This document shows positions 8,177 to 16,306 of a stretch of DNA of 64,000 nt, piece by piece. Source of the DNA: JAAZZY01 sp964612505. GTDB lineage: Bacteria; Chlamydiota; Chlamydiia; Chlamydiales; JAAZZY01. The notes under the pieces are model-generated. The model saw nothing but the letters and a program-made list of their open reading frames with translations, ran no database searches and was not told where the DNA came from. The position numbers and the translations under genes were made by a program. Each line of letters opens with the position of its first letter. Within the stretch, counting starts at the first letter, position 1. The stretch spans positions 248,001 through 312,000 of the forward strand of contig CAZTEX010000001.1 of NCBI GenBank assembly GCA_964612505.1, read 5' to 3'.

Positions 8177-9535
8177 TTAAGAGACGAGAGCTAAAGATTC
8201 TACAGGCTTTAAAACTTTACCCATTAAATCATATTCAAAAGCATCAGTAATTTCTACAAGATACTTTTTACCAAAAGTGTCTACTTTATCGTGTTGATTT
8301 AAGATGACCATGCCATCAATATCAGGACTCTGACCAAAAAATCTTCCGCGCATTAAAAGCTCTGAATCAGGGTGATAACCTTCAACAAAAACCTCTAAGG
8401 TTTTACCCACCCATCGTTGATTTTGCTTTTTAGAGACTCTGCGTAAAATCTTCATAAGCCTGTCATAGCGCTTTTGTTTGATTTTTTCAGGAATTTGCTC
8501 TTCCATGCCATAAGCGTGAGAGCCTTTTTCTTGTGAGAATTGAAAAACACCGACATTGTCGATTGGATAATCTTGAACAAACTTGCAAAGCTCTTCAAAT
8601 TCTTCGTCTGTTTCTGAAGGGAATCCAACCATTAAGCTAGTTCGAATCACGACATTAGGAACTTTGGATCTGAGCATTTGAATAATGCGGATAATATCTT
8701 CTCTAGAAGTTTTGCGACGCATTTTTGTTAAAACGCGGTTATTAATATGCTGAAGAGGCATATCTAAATAAGGTAAAATTCTTGGATTATTTTGTATTAA
8801 ATCGACCAACTCTTCATCAATTTCGTCTGGATAAATATAGAGAAGGCGTATCCAGTGGTCCCCCTCTACTTGAAGCATTTCTTTTAAAAGGGTTTTTAAA
8901 TTTCCTTCAGGATGCCCTTGATCTTTACCAAAGTCTCCGAGGTCTTGAGCAATTAAAATAGCCTCTTTCACACCTTGATTGAGTAAGATTTTAAACTCTT
9001 TAACAATCTGTTCAATTTGTTTACTTTGTAAAGGTCCTTTGATCGCAGGAATCACACAAAAAGAGCATCTTTTTCGACACCCTTCAGCAATTTTTAAATA
9101 AGCATAGTGAGAGGGCGTGGTAATAGTACGGGGAATCTCCCCTTGTTCGATATAGCTTCTTGCTGAGGTAATAAAGTCTTGTGGGTTTTCAGATTTAATT
9201 GCTTTTAAAACACTTTCGACATCACCAGAACCAATCAAAGAGTCAATACTTGGATACTTTTGACGAATCTCATCTTGGTGTTGTCCGACCATACAGCCAG
9301 TCGCAATTACTTTAGCCCCTTTTTTACGATGAGCTAAAAACTCTTCAATGACCGAGCTAGATTCATCGCGCGAAGCTTGTAAAAAGCCGCAAGTATTCAC
9401 AATTAAATAGTCTGCTTTTTTAAGCTCAGCAATGAGTTCATAGCCCGCTTTCATCAGCATGCCGATCATCACTTCGCTGTCGACTAAGTTTCTAGGACAG
9501 CCTAAAGAGGTAAAATGAATCTTATTTCCTTTCAT
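8177..9535 (-). CDS. rimO: ribosomal protein S12 methylthiotransferase RimO
   Basis: About 452 residues. RimO is a radical-SAM enzyme that adds a methylthio group to an Asp of ribosomal protein S12. The N-terminal MTTase domain has LGCPRNLVDSE and NTCGF, supplying Cys ligands of the auxiliary iron-sulfur cluster together with a later GCMVG. The radical-SAM core has EGCRKRCSFC, the CxxxCxxC motif, followed by IPAIKG, which is typical of RimO rather than MiaB. The C-terminal 65 residues form the TRAM domain (VFVEGYHPDSELLMRGR region). A GTG at 9544 would add three residues; I prefer the ATG at 9535, although neither has a strong Shine-Dalgarno. Full length, no odd features. Confidence 0.93.
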   Translation of the reverse strand: MKGNKIHFTSLGCPRNLVDSEVMIGMLMKAGYELIAELKKADYLIVNTCGFLQASRDESSSVIEEFLAHRKKGAKVIATGCMVGQHQDEIRQKYPSIDSLIGSGDVESVLKAIKSENPQDFITSARSYIEQGEIPRTITTPSHYAYLKIAEGCRKRCSFCVIPAIKGPLQSKQIEQIVKEFKILLNQGVKEAILIAQDLGDFGKDQGHPEGNLKTLLKEMLQVEGDHWIRLLYIYPDEIDEELVDLIQNNPRILPYLDMPLQHINNRVLTKMRRKTSREDIIRIIQMLRSKVPNVVIRTSLMVGFPSETDEEFEELCKFVQDYPIDNVGVFQFSQEKGSHAYGMEEQIPEKIKQKRYDRLMKILRRVSKKQNQRWVGKTLEVFVEGYHPDSELLMRGRFFGQSPDIDGMVILNQHDKVDTFGKKYLVEITDAFEYDLMGKVLKPVESLALVS

Positions 9536-9609
9536 AATGGGCACTATTTTGCCTTAATGAAATAAAAAATAAAAGCTTAAAAAGCGTCTCTCAAAAATTC
9601 ATTATTTTG

Positions 9610-10443
9610 TTAATTTATTTTTTGAAGATCTTTTTGCAGGGCCTGTTGAATGAGGCGTACAGAGTCTACTATTTCCTTGAATTGCTCAAAGGAAATCGTT
9701 TGGGCAGCATCAGAGCGAGCCAGATCAGGCTCTGGATGAACTTCAATCATAAGGCCATCTGCTCCAGCTGCTACAGCAGCTCTTGACATAGGGGCAATCA
9801 GTGAGCGCATGCCAGTTCCATGACTTGGATCAACAATGACGGGCAAATGAGATAATTCTTGTAATATAGGAACAGCAGCAAGATCTAGCGTATTTCTAGT
9901 GTGAGTTTCAAAAGAGCGGATTCCTCTTTCGCAGAGAATAACCCGTTTATTTCCCCCACTTAAAATATATTCAGCAGACATTAAAAATTCTTTGTAGGTT
10001 GCTGACAATCCTCTTTTGAGTAAGACAGGCTTTGACGACTTTCCTAACTTTTTAAGGAGGCTATAATTTTGCATATTGCGAGCACCAATTTGAAGAATAT
10101 CGACATACTCTTCCATCATCGGCAAATCCTCGCCATCCATAATTTCAGAAACAGAAAGTAAGTTATATTTAGTTGCGGCATCTTTAAGAAGCTTTAGCCC
10201 TTTTTCACCGAGCCCCTGAAAAGAATAAGGAGAAGATCTGGGTTTAAAAGCGCCTCCTCTGAGAACTTTAGCATTTAGAGAAGAGATAAATTCGGCGATT
10301 TGAAAAATTTGATCTTCATTCTCCACAGAGCAAGGGCCAGCAATCAAATTAAAAAAACCCTGTCCAAAAGTGTGCTCACCAATTTTAAAAGGCTGCGATT
10401 TCAAGAAAGCTTCTTTCATTGCTTCCGTTGGTAGTGTTGCCAT
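9610..10443 (-). CDS. aroF: 3-deoxy-7-phosphoheptulonate (DAHP) synthase, type I-beta
   Basis: 277 residues. The enzyme joins phosphoenolpyruvate and erythrose 4-phosphate, the first shikimate-pathway step. Diagnostic motifs are AGPCSVE, RGGAFKPRSSPYSFQG, QIGARNMQNY, LLKRG, LCERGIR, DPSHGTG and MIEVHPEPD. Together these contain the metal ligands (Cys, His, Glu, Asp) and PEP-binding Arg/Lys residues of the I-beta/KDO8P-synthase-like branch. There is no N-terminal ACT or fused chorismate mutase domain, so no feedback module is visible. aroC and the AroB/DE/A/K run lie within 12 kb, so all seven steps to chorismate are encoded in this window. The gene sits 300 bases downstream of the pabA-like gene on the same strand. 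The symbol could equally be aroG. Confidence 0.92.
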   Translation of the reverse strand: MATLPTEAMKEAFLKSQPFKIGEHTFGQGFFNLIAGPCSVENEDQIFQIAEFISSLNAKVLRGGAFKPRSSPYSFQGLGEKGLKLLKDAATKYNLLSVSEIMDGEDLPMMEEYVDILQIGARNMQNYSLLKKLGKSSKPVLLKRGLSATYKEFLMSAEYILSGGNKRVILCERGIRSFETHTRNTLDLAAVPILQELSHLPVIVDPSHGTGMRSLIAPMSRAAVAAGADGLMIEVHPEPDLARSDAAQTISFEQFKEIVDSVRLIQQALQKDLQKIN

Positions 10444-10742
10444 TAAGTTTTTAATGCCTGTTTAAATTTTTTATACATTGTGAACATCGAAGATCCAACG
10501 CTTAGAGTCTACTGAACTTTTTAATCACTTGATCAAACGCATATTCACGCACATCTTCTGCTTTTTGCAAAGAGGATATTTCATCGAAGATTACTTTTAC
10601 TATATCTGTTGGTATCATTGAAATGAGTTTTTTGCAACATCAAGATGAACTCCTTCATGATTTTGTAAAAGAAGGCTCTTCACTTGAGCAACAAAGGTAA
10701 GAATCTCACTTACTTTGCATCCACTTTTCAATAAATAGAATG
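10444..10742 (-). other. intergenic stretch with possible coding remnant
   Basis: About 300 bases between the amidotransferase and DAHP synthase genes. Two short minus-strand frames meet in an ATGA overlap at 10615-10618: an open frame running from inside the amidotransferase gene to 10615, and a 38-residue frame 10502-10618 beginning MIPTDIVKVIFDE. They look protein-like (amphipathic, no low complexity) but match nothing I recognise and lack clear ribosome-binding sites. This may be the eroded remnant of a small gene split by a frameshift, or plain spacer. Confidence 0.3.
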
Positions 10743-11315
10743 TTATAACACATTGGCTAATTTTAAAAAGTTTTGGATCATTTTTTTTCCATAGTCTGAT
10801 AATACCGACTCCGGATGAAATTGCACTCCCCAAATAGGGAGCGAAACATGCTTCAAAGCCATCGGAATTCCCTCTTGTGTTTGCGCAGTGAGCTGCAATT
10901 CTGCGGGTATTTTTTGGGGATGAACCATCAAAGAGTGATAACGAGCCGCCTTAAAAGGGCTTTGAATTCCATCAAATAGGTTTTCATTGTGATGGTAAAT
11001 TAAACTTGCTTTGCCATGCACACATTTTGGAACGTGAACAATCTCTCCCCCAAATGCTTCAGCAATCGCTTGCATACCCAGACAAACACCTAAAATAGGT
11101 AAGTGTTGCATCTTTTGAATGAGCTCTATAGTAATGCCTGCATCTTTGGGCCTCTTGGGCCCTGGAGAGATGACAAAAGCTTTTGCTGGATATTGCTTTA
11201 TTTCTTCTAAACTTTTTTGATCATTGCGGATCACTTCAACATGAGGATAAAGTTCAGCAATGAGCTGATAGAGATTATAAGTAAAGCTATCGTAATTATC
11301 GATGAGTATGATCAT
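10743..11315 (-). CDS. pabA: class I glutamine amidotransferase of PabA/TrpG type
   Basis: 190 residues, full length for a free amidotransferase subunit. It starts IILIDNYDSFTYNL, typical of PabA/TrpG. The nucleophile lies in LGVCLGMQ and the His/Glu of the triad in VQFHPESVLS. These subunits pass ammonia from glutamine to chorismate on a PabB (aminodeoxychorismate, folate) or TrpE (anthranilate, tryptophan) partner. Neither partner is encoded in this window, so the choice is open; p-aminobenzoate synthesis is a common role for a lone copy. Its ATG overlaps the stop of aroC in an ATGA arrangement, so the two are translationally coupled and the chorismate maker and chorismate user share an operon. 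Confidence 0.85.
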   Translation of the reverse strand: MIILIDNYDSFTYNLYQLIAELYPHVEVIRNDQKSLEEIKQYPAKAFVISPGPKRPKDAGITIELIQKMQHLPILGVCLGMQAIAEAFGGEIVHVPKCVHGKASLIYHHNENLFDGIQSPFKAARYHSLMVHPQKIPAELQLTAQTQEGIPMALKHVSLPIWGVQFHPESVLSDYGKKMIQNFLKLANVL

Positions 11316-12403
11316 AAAGTGCTACAGCGATTCATTAGCCACGCATCGGCCAAGACAAGGGCTGTCATTGCTTCAACAATAGGAACTGCACGAATCACCA
11401 CACAAGGGTCATGCTTAGATCCTTCAGGTAATGAAAAATCTTTTTCTTCACCCGATAGCGAGAGTGTTTGTTGAGATTTTAAAATGCTGGAAGTTGGTTT
11501 AAATGCAACTCGAAAAATAAGCGGCATCCCTGTGGTTATCCCACCTAGAATTCCTCCGCTGTGATTGGTTTTAGTGATCGTCTTTTGATTTTCTTTTACA
11601 AATAAATCATTATGCTCAGATCCTTTCATGTGAGCCGCTTTAAAGCCGGCTCCAAACTCGATTCCCTTTGTCGCAGGTAGTGACATCATCGCTTTAGCTA
11701 AATTAGCTTCCAGTTTTTCATAAATAGGATTCCCAAGGCCTGCAGGCAGATTTTCTACCTTCACTTCAATAATTCCTCCCAGTGAGTCCCCTTCTCTTTT
11801 AGCAAGCAAAATCGCAGCACTCATTTTTTCTGAGCACTTATCATCAGGACAATAAACAGGACTAGAATGTATTTTTTCTTGAAGCTGCTGGGTCTCTTCA
11901 GTAGATTCTAAAAGACTTTCATGGCCGATAGTATGAACATAAGCCAGTGGATAAATATTAAAATGAGCCAAGAGTTTTTTTGCCACAGCCCCTGCGGCTA
12001 CACGAGCGACTGTTTCTCGAGCAGAAGCTCTTCCCCCTCCGCGATAGTCAAAGACTCCATATTTTTTTAAGTAGGTAAAATTGGCGTGCCCTGGGCGGAG
12101 CAAATCTTTACTGGGTTCGTATTTACTAGAATCTCCTCCCTGATTGGCCACGAGGATTGCAATAGGCGCTCCTGTTGTTTGTCCTTCAAAGACCCCTGAA
12201 ACGATGGTAGCTCTATCTTGTTCTTTGCGTGGAGAGGTTAAAGGGCTAAGCCCCGGAGCCCTTTTATCTAACTCTTTTTGAAGATCTTCTTCATTTAAAG
12301 GCAGTTGGGCAGGACATCCGTCGATGACAACACCGATGAGCGCGCCATGAGACTCTCCAAAGGTTGTGATTTTAAAAATGTTGCCAAAACTATTGCTTGC
12401 CAT
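11312..12403 (-). CDS. aroC: chorismate synthase
   Basis: 363 residues, the normal bacterial length. It converts 5-enolpyruvylshikimate 3-phosphate to chorismate using reduced FMN. The three family signatures are all visible: GESHGALIGVVIDGCPA near the N-terminus, GRASARETVARVAAGA in the middle, and a late HDPCVVIRAVPIVEAM. RPGHANFTY and GGILGGITTGMP are also conserved. The gene is coupled to the downstream amidotransferase by a four-base overlap. It is not in the aroB-DE-A-K cluster 6 kb away, unlike the single cluster found in Chlamydiaceae. Confidence 0.95.
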   Translation of the reverse strand: MASNSFGNIFKITTFGESHGALIGVVIDGCPAQLPLNEEDLQKELDKRAPGLSPLTSPRKEQDRATIVSGVFEGQTTGAPIAILVANQGGDSSKYEPSKDLLRPGHANFTYLKKYGVFDYRGGGRASARETVARVAAGAVAKKLLAHFNIYPLAYVHTIGHESLLESTEETQQLQEKIHSSPVYCPDDKCSEKMSAAILLAKREGDSLGGIIEVKVENLPAGLGNPIYEKLEANLAKAMMSLPATKGIEFGAGFKAAHMKGSEHNDLFVKENQKTITKTNHSGGILGGITTGMPLIFRVAFKPTSSILKSQQTLSLSGEEKDFSLPEGSKHDPCVVIRAVPIVEAMTALVLADAWLMNRCSTL

Positions 12404-12459
12404 TGAGCCTAACTATTGAGCCAAGGGCTCATTATTAAGGATTGGATAAAAACTTTCAT

Positions 12460-13611
12460 CTATAAAACAATAGAATGAGTGGTTTCAAAGGTTTTTTCTA
12501 GTTCAGCGCAAACTCGATCGATCGCATTTTTTGGCATCATCATGATCGAATACAGATCGCTTTTCTTTTTTAAAGTTTGGCCATCGGCAACAAGCTTCTG
12601 CAAATCTTTTGCAGAGTCAATGCGTGGACTTACATTTGCTTGAAGCAAAGCATTAGTGTAAGCATCTTCGGGATTTAAGACGTGAACAATCTCTTTACCA
12701 AGTGCCGCCACTTTGACTCCTACTGTGGATTTATGACAAAAGACAGGACCAGAGGAAATAGCCACAACTTCTGAAGTATTGACTGTTTTAGGTGGGGCGA
12801 TAAAAAAATTAGTGATCCCATAACGCTGAAGAACATCTCTTTCAAAGGTTGCTTCGGCACTTTTTGGATGAGGTTGAATCATAAAAAGAGCTTTATTAAA
12901 GGGATTATCTTGTAAACATTTTGCAAAAAGCTCAAAACCTTTTTGATAATCTGGATCTTCTCCCCAGCCTCCTAAATAAGCATAGACGGTCTGATCTTGC
13001 GGCAAATTCAACTTTTCTCTGACGACAATCGGATTAATTTGGGAAAATTCTTCACAAAAAGGCTCCAGAGATGGGTGACCGACGACCTCAAAGTTGGATG
13101 GACGATCGACCATGTGATTGGCTACATAATTAGAAGGATAAAGGACTTTCTCTACAACATGTTGAATTTGGTGAGCTACTTTAAACGCTTCTCCCTCTTC
13201 TGGGCCTGGGGCTACAAAGTTATCCCAAACCATAAAAGTATGAGAGTCTTGAGAGTATTCAGTAGCCAACTGCTTTTGAACCATCGAAGCGAACCCTACA
13301 ACTAGATTATGGGTTTTAAGTCCGCTATGAATCATTTGAAGCTCGCTTTGGCTCAGCTCTTCAAAACGAGACGTTGTTTTATCAATCTTCTTTTCAAGGC
13401 CCAATGAAGCAAGAAAGATGATTTTATTGCTTGGCAATTTCTTTTGCAAAATCACCTCTGCAGCAGTACCCATGACTAAAACTCGATAATCTTTCCCTGT
13501 TTTTTCAAGGCAATGCATGACTGGAGCTAAAAATTCAGTTTCCCCTGTGTCATAGAGAACAAAGAGATTCTCTGTTTGGATCGATGCGTTTTTTTCCGTT
13601 ACAGTTGCCAT
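12460..13611 (-). CDS. conserved protein of unknown function, glycosyltransferase-B-like layout
   Basis: 383 residues from the ATG at 13611, which has AGGA seven bases upstream; a TTG 21 bases earlier is less likely. I do not recognise the family. The N-terminal half begins with a Rossmann-like strand (NLFVLYDTGETEFLAPVMHCLEK). The C-terminal half has VYAYLGGWGEDPDY, MIQPHPKS and SSGPVFCHKSTVGVKVAALGKEIVHV. This order (Gly-rich loop, HP motif, then a late S-x-V-G segment that would bind a nucleotide-sugar) is what GT-B enzymes and UDP-GlcNAc epimerases look like, but the match is by pattern only. It is cytosolic, with no signal or TM segment. It is divergent from the lipid-type operon and stands 57 bases upstream of aroC on the same strand. 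Confidence 0.6.
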   Translation of the reverse strand: MATVTEKNASIQTENLFVLYDTGETEFLAPVMHCLEKTGKDYRVLVMGTAAEVILQKKLPSNKIIFLASLGLEKKIDKTTSRFEELSQSELQMIHSGLKTHNLVVGFASMVQKQLATEYSQDSHTFMVWDNFVAPGPEEGEAFKVAHQIQHVVEKVLYPSNYVANHMVDRPSNFEVVGHPSLEPFCEEFSQINPIVVREKLNLPQDQTVYAYLGGWGEDPDYQKGFELFAKCLQDNPFNKALFMIQPHPKSAEATFERDVLQRYGITNFFIAPPKTVNTSEVVAISSGPVFCHKSTVGVKVAALGKEIVHVLNPEDAYTNALLQANVSPRIDSAKDLQKLVADGQTLKKKSDLYSIMMMPKNAIDRVCAELEKTFETTHSIVL

Positions 13612-13861
13612 AAATAATCCTAACTGTTTCAAAATTAAGGCTTATTATATCAGCTAATTGAATATTTTAAAAAGATTTTAACATTTTGCAAGCCCATTTG
13701 CATTTTGCCAGAACCTCGCAAGCCTTTAGATCTTTGATCATTATAATCCATCTGGCTAACAATGAATAATTAAAAAAAATTATATAACTTTTATGGCTTT
13801 TTAAAAACGATCTTTGTAGAAGGGATTTAAGATGTTTTTTACAAGGTAAAGGAGACAGTCC

Positions 13862-15097
13862 ATGGAGAGCACACAATTGGGTGATCTTTTTGATAAATGC
13901 TATAGCCAACACGGCTTATTTTTAGACATCCGTAAATCAGATAATAACTACTTTGCTCAGCCTATTTTAGAAGGACCTTTGGGCACACGGATGAACTTTA
14001 ACAATAAACCCATGGTTATTTGGTCGATTAACGATTATTTAGGTCTTGCTGACCACCCAAAATCTAAAGCAGCAGCAGCCCAAGTGTTAGAAAAGTATGG
14101 CACCTCTTACCCAATGGGGGCTCGCTTAATGAGTGGTCTTACAAAATATCACCAAGCCTTTGAAGCAAAGCTTGCTCAATTTTGTAACAAGCCTTCAGCT
14201 CTTTTATTCAATTTTGGATACCTTGGCATCTTAGGAATCATCACTAGCTTGATTGGCCAAAATGACACCGTCATTATTGACCATGATGCGCACGCCTGTA
14301 TTGTAGACGGAGCTAAGTTAGCTGCCAATAAAAGAAGCCAGTTTAGAGTTTTCAGACACAACAATATGGAAAACCTTGAGAGAATCTTAAAATCTACACG
14401 CGAGCGCTCTAAGGGGGGTATCTTAATTGTAACCGACGGCGTTTATGGAATGAGCGGAGAGCTTGCTCCTTTGAAAGAGATTTGTGAACTCAAAGAAAAA
14501 TATGGAGCCAGACTTCTTGTAGATGATGCTCATGGTATTGGTATCATGGGAGCAACAGGAAGAGGCGTCGGAGAGCATTTTAATGTACAAGACAAAATTG
14601 ATCTCTACTTTTCTACTTTTGCTAAATGTTTTGCAGGTATTGGTGGATTTGTAGCTGGTGAAGAAGCTGTTATTGAACATATTAAGTGGAATGCACGCCC
14701 TGTAATTTTTGCTAAAAACCTCCCACTTATTTACACTGAGTCGATGTCTGCTACACTTGATTTAATGATTGCAGAGCCTGAGCGCAGAGAAAAACTTTGG
14801 GCTATTGCAAGACAATTGCAAAAAAGACTCACTGAAGAGGGATTTCATATTGGTAAAACTGGCTCTCCAATTACTCCTGTTTACATGGAAACAGAAGGGC
14901 TTAATACAACAAAAGAGTTTGTGAAAACTCTGCGAGAAGAATATCATATTTTCTGCTCAGGTGTAATGTATCCAGTTGTTCCTCCCGGAGTATTACTTTT
15001 AAGACTTGTTCCGACTGCTAAGCATACTTTTGAAGATGTTGAAAATACGGTGCAAGCTTTAATTAAGACGAGAGAAAAAGTTTTAAAATCGAATTAA
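13862..15097 (+). CDS. alpha-oxoamine synthase, serine palmitoyltransferase / cysteate acyltransferase-like
   Basis: 411 residues, a PLP enzyme of the AONS/KBL/SPT family, which condenses an amino acid with an acyl-CoA and releases CO2. The PLP lysine is K255 in FSTFAKCFAGIGGF. H144 in DAHACIVDG would stack on the cofactor, and VDDAHG (220-225) supplies the Asp. From memory, the segments GARLMSG, LLFNFGY, FSTFAK and IFAKNLP resemble the serine-palmitoyltransferase and cysteate-acyltransferase branch of Bacteroidota more than Kbl, which makes glycine and acetyl-CoA. The start has a strong AAGGAGA. It is followed after 6 bases by a threonine/cysteate-synthase-like gene and then a reductase, which suits sphingoid-base or capnine synthesis. 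The alternative is 2-amino-3-ketobutyrate CoA ligase. Family certain, substrate inferred. Confidence 0.8.
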   Translation: MESTQLGDLFDKCYSQHGLFLDIRKSDNNYFAQPILEGPLGTRMNFNNKPMVIWSINDYLGLADHPKSKAAAAQVLEKYGTSYPMGARLMSGLTKYHQAFEAKLAQFCNKPSALLFNFGYLGILGIITSLIGQNDTVIIDHDAHACIVDGAKLAANKRSQFRVFRHNNMENLERILKSTRERSKGGILIVTDGVYGMSGELAPLKEICELKEKYGARLLVDDAHGIGIMGATGRGVGEHFNVQDKIDLYFSTFAKCFAGIGGFVAGEEAVIEHIKWNARPVIFAKNLPLIYTESMSATLDLMIAEPERREKLWAIARQLQKRLTEEGFHIGKTGSPITPVYMETEGLNTTKEFVKTLREEYHIFCSGVMYPVVPPGVLLLRLVPTAKHTFEDVENTVQALIKTREKVLKSN

Positions 15098-15103
15098 AAA
15101 CTT

Positions 15104-16306
15104 ATGGCCTATTCCACAATTGATCATTTAGAGTGTAGCAAGTGTCATAAAAAACACTCTGCAGATCAATTGATTAACATTTGTGATTGTGGATACCCCT
15201 TAGTTGTTCATTATGATCTTAAACTTGCTCAAAAGATCACCTCTAAAGCAGATATTGCTAAACGAGATGTTGACATGTGGCGCTATCACGAGCTTTTGCC
15301 AATCCTGCATCCTAAAGATGTTGTTACGCTTGGAGAAGGTTTCTCTCCACTTTTAAAATTAAATCATCTTCAAAAAGAGTTTGGATTAGACCATCTCTAT
15401 GTTAAGTACGAAGGTTCTAACGTAGGTGGAACATTCAAAGCACGCGGAGCTTCTTGTGGACTTTCTAAAGCTAAAGAACTTGGGGCTAAAAAAGTAGCGA
15501 TTACGACTAATGGAAATGCTGGGGAAGCTTGGGCTATGTACGCTGCGCGGGGACAAGTACCCATTGTAGTGATCATGCCCACCGATGCGCAAGAAGTCAC
15601 CAAGATGATTTGTCAAGCTGTCGGTGCTGAAACTTATTTAATACGAGGCATGATTTCAGATGGGGGCAAGTATATTGAAAAACACAAAGAAGCTAGAGGC
15701 TGGTTTGATGTTTCAACGCTCAAAGAGCCCTATCGCCTAGAAGGTAAAAAGACCATTACTTTTGAAATCATCGAGCAGCTTGGTTGGAAATTTCCCGATG
15801 TGATCATTTTTCCAACAGGTGGAGGGATTTCCATTGCAGCAGCATATAAAGCCTGTATGGAACTTAAAGAACTAGGCTGGGTGGAAGGAAAACTTCCTCG
15901 GCTTGTCGCAGTGCAAGCTCAAGGATGTGCTCCTTTAGAAAAGGCTTTTCTTGCCAAAGAACAATACACTCAATTTTTTGAAGGGGCCCACACTAAAGCG
16001 AATGGTCTGCGCGTACCTAAACCCTTTTGTGATTTTATGGTTTTAGAGGCCATTTACAAATCTCATGGTTGCGCTATTTCTGTTTCTGATGATGAGATGC
16101 TAGAAGGGATCAAAAAAATGGGTCAAAGTGAGGGATTATTTTTATGTCCTGAAGCGGGCGCATGTATTTTAGGGCTCAAGAAACTCAAAGACCACGGACT
16201 GATTCATCGTCATGAAACGGTAGTTTTTTTAGGTAGCGGTAGTGGCCTTAAATATAGAGATCTTTTTCAAACCGATCAGCTGGAAGTTATTGATGCAATT
16301 AAATAA
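15104..16306 (+). CDS. threonine synthase-family PLP enzyme, possibly cysteate synthase
   Basis: 400 residues. The N-terminus has a zinc-ribbon-like CSKCH...CDCG (C11, C14, C27, C29), seen in long threonine synthases. LGEGFSPL and SNVGGTFKARG follow, with the PLP lysine at K112, then TTNGNAGEAW and a phosphate-binding PTGGGISIAAA. The usual NPTGSFKDRG is altered to NVGGTFKARG, so the substrate pocket may differ. Threonine synthases make Thr from O-phosphohomoserine. A paralogue in methanogens makes cysteate from phosphoserine and sulfite. No homoserine kinase or dehydrogenase is nearby. The gene lies between an SPT-like enzyme and a reductase with almost no spacing, which favours supplying the amino acid for a lipid base. 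Ordinary threonine synthase remains the conservative call. Confidence 0.75.
   Translation: MAYSTIDHLECSKCHKKHSADQLINICDCGYPLVVHYDLKLAQKITSKADIAKRDVDMWRYHELLPILHPKDVVTLGEGFSPLLKLNHLQKEFGLDHLYVKYEGSNVGGTFKARGASCGLSKAKELGAKKVAITTNGNAGEAWAMYAARGQVPIVVIMPTDAQEVTKMICQAVGAETYLIRGMISDGGKYIEKHKEARGWFDVSTLKEPYRLEGKKTITFEIIEQLGWKFPDVIIFPTGGGISIAAAYKACMELKELGWVEGKLPRLVAVQAQGCAPLEKAFLAKEQYTQFFEGAHTKANGLRVPKPFCDFMVLEAIYKSHGCAISVSDDEMLEGIKKMGQSEGLFLCPEAGACILGLKKLKDHGLIHRHETVVFLGSGSGLKYRDLFQTDQLEVIDAIK

Noticed and set aside
13742..13747. Perfect TATAAT upstream of the SPT-like operon
   Set aside because: No acceptable -35 hexamer at 16-18 bases and the distance to the gene is over 100 bases, so not listed as a promoter.
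13667..13912. 81-residue minus-strand frame overlapping the SPT-like start
   Set aside because: Crosses the clear Shine-Dalgarno and start of the plus-strand gene; no recognisable protein features.
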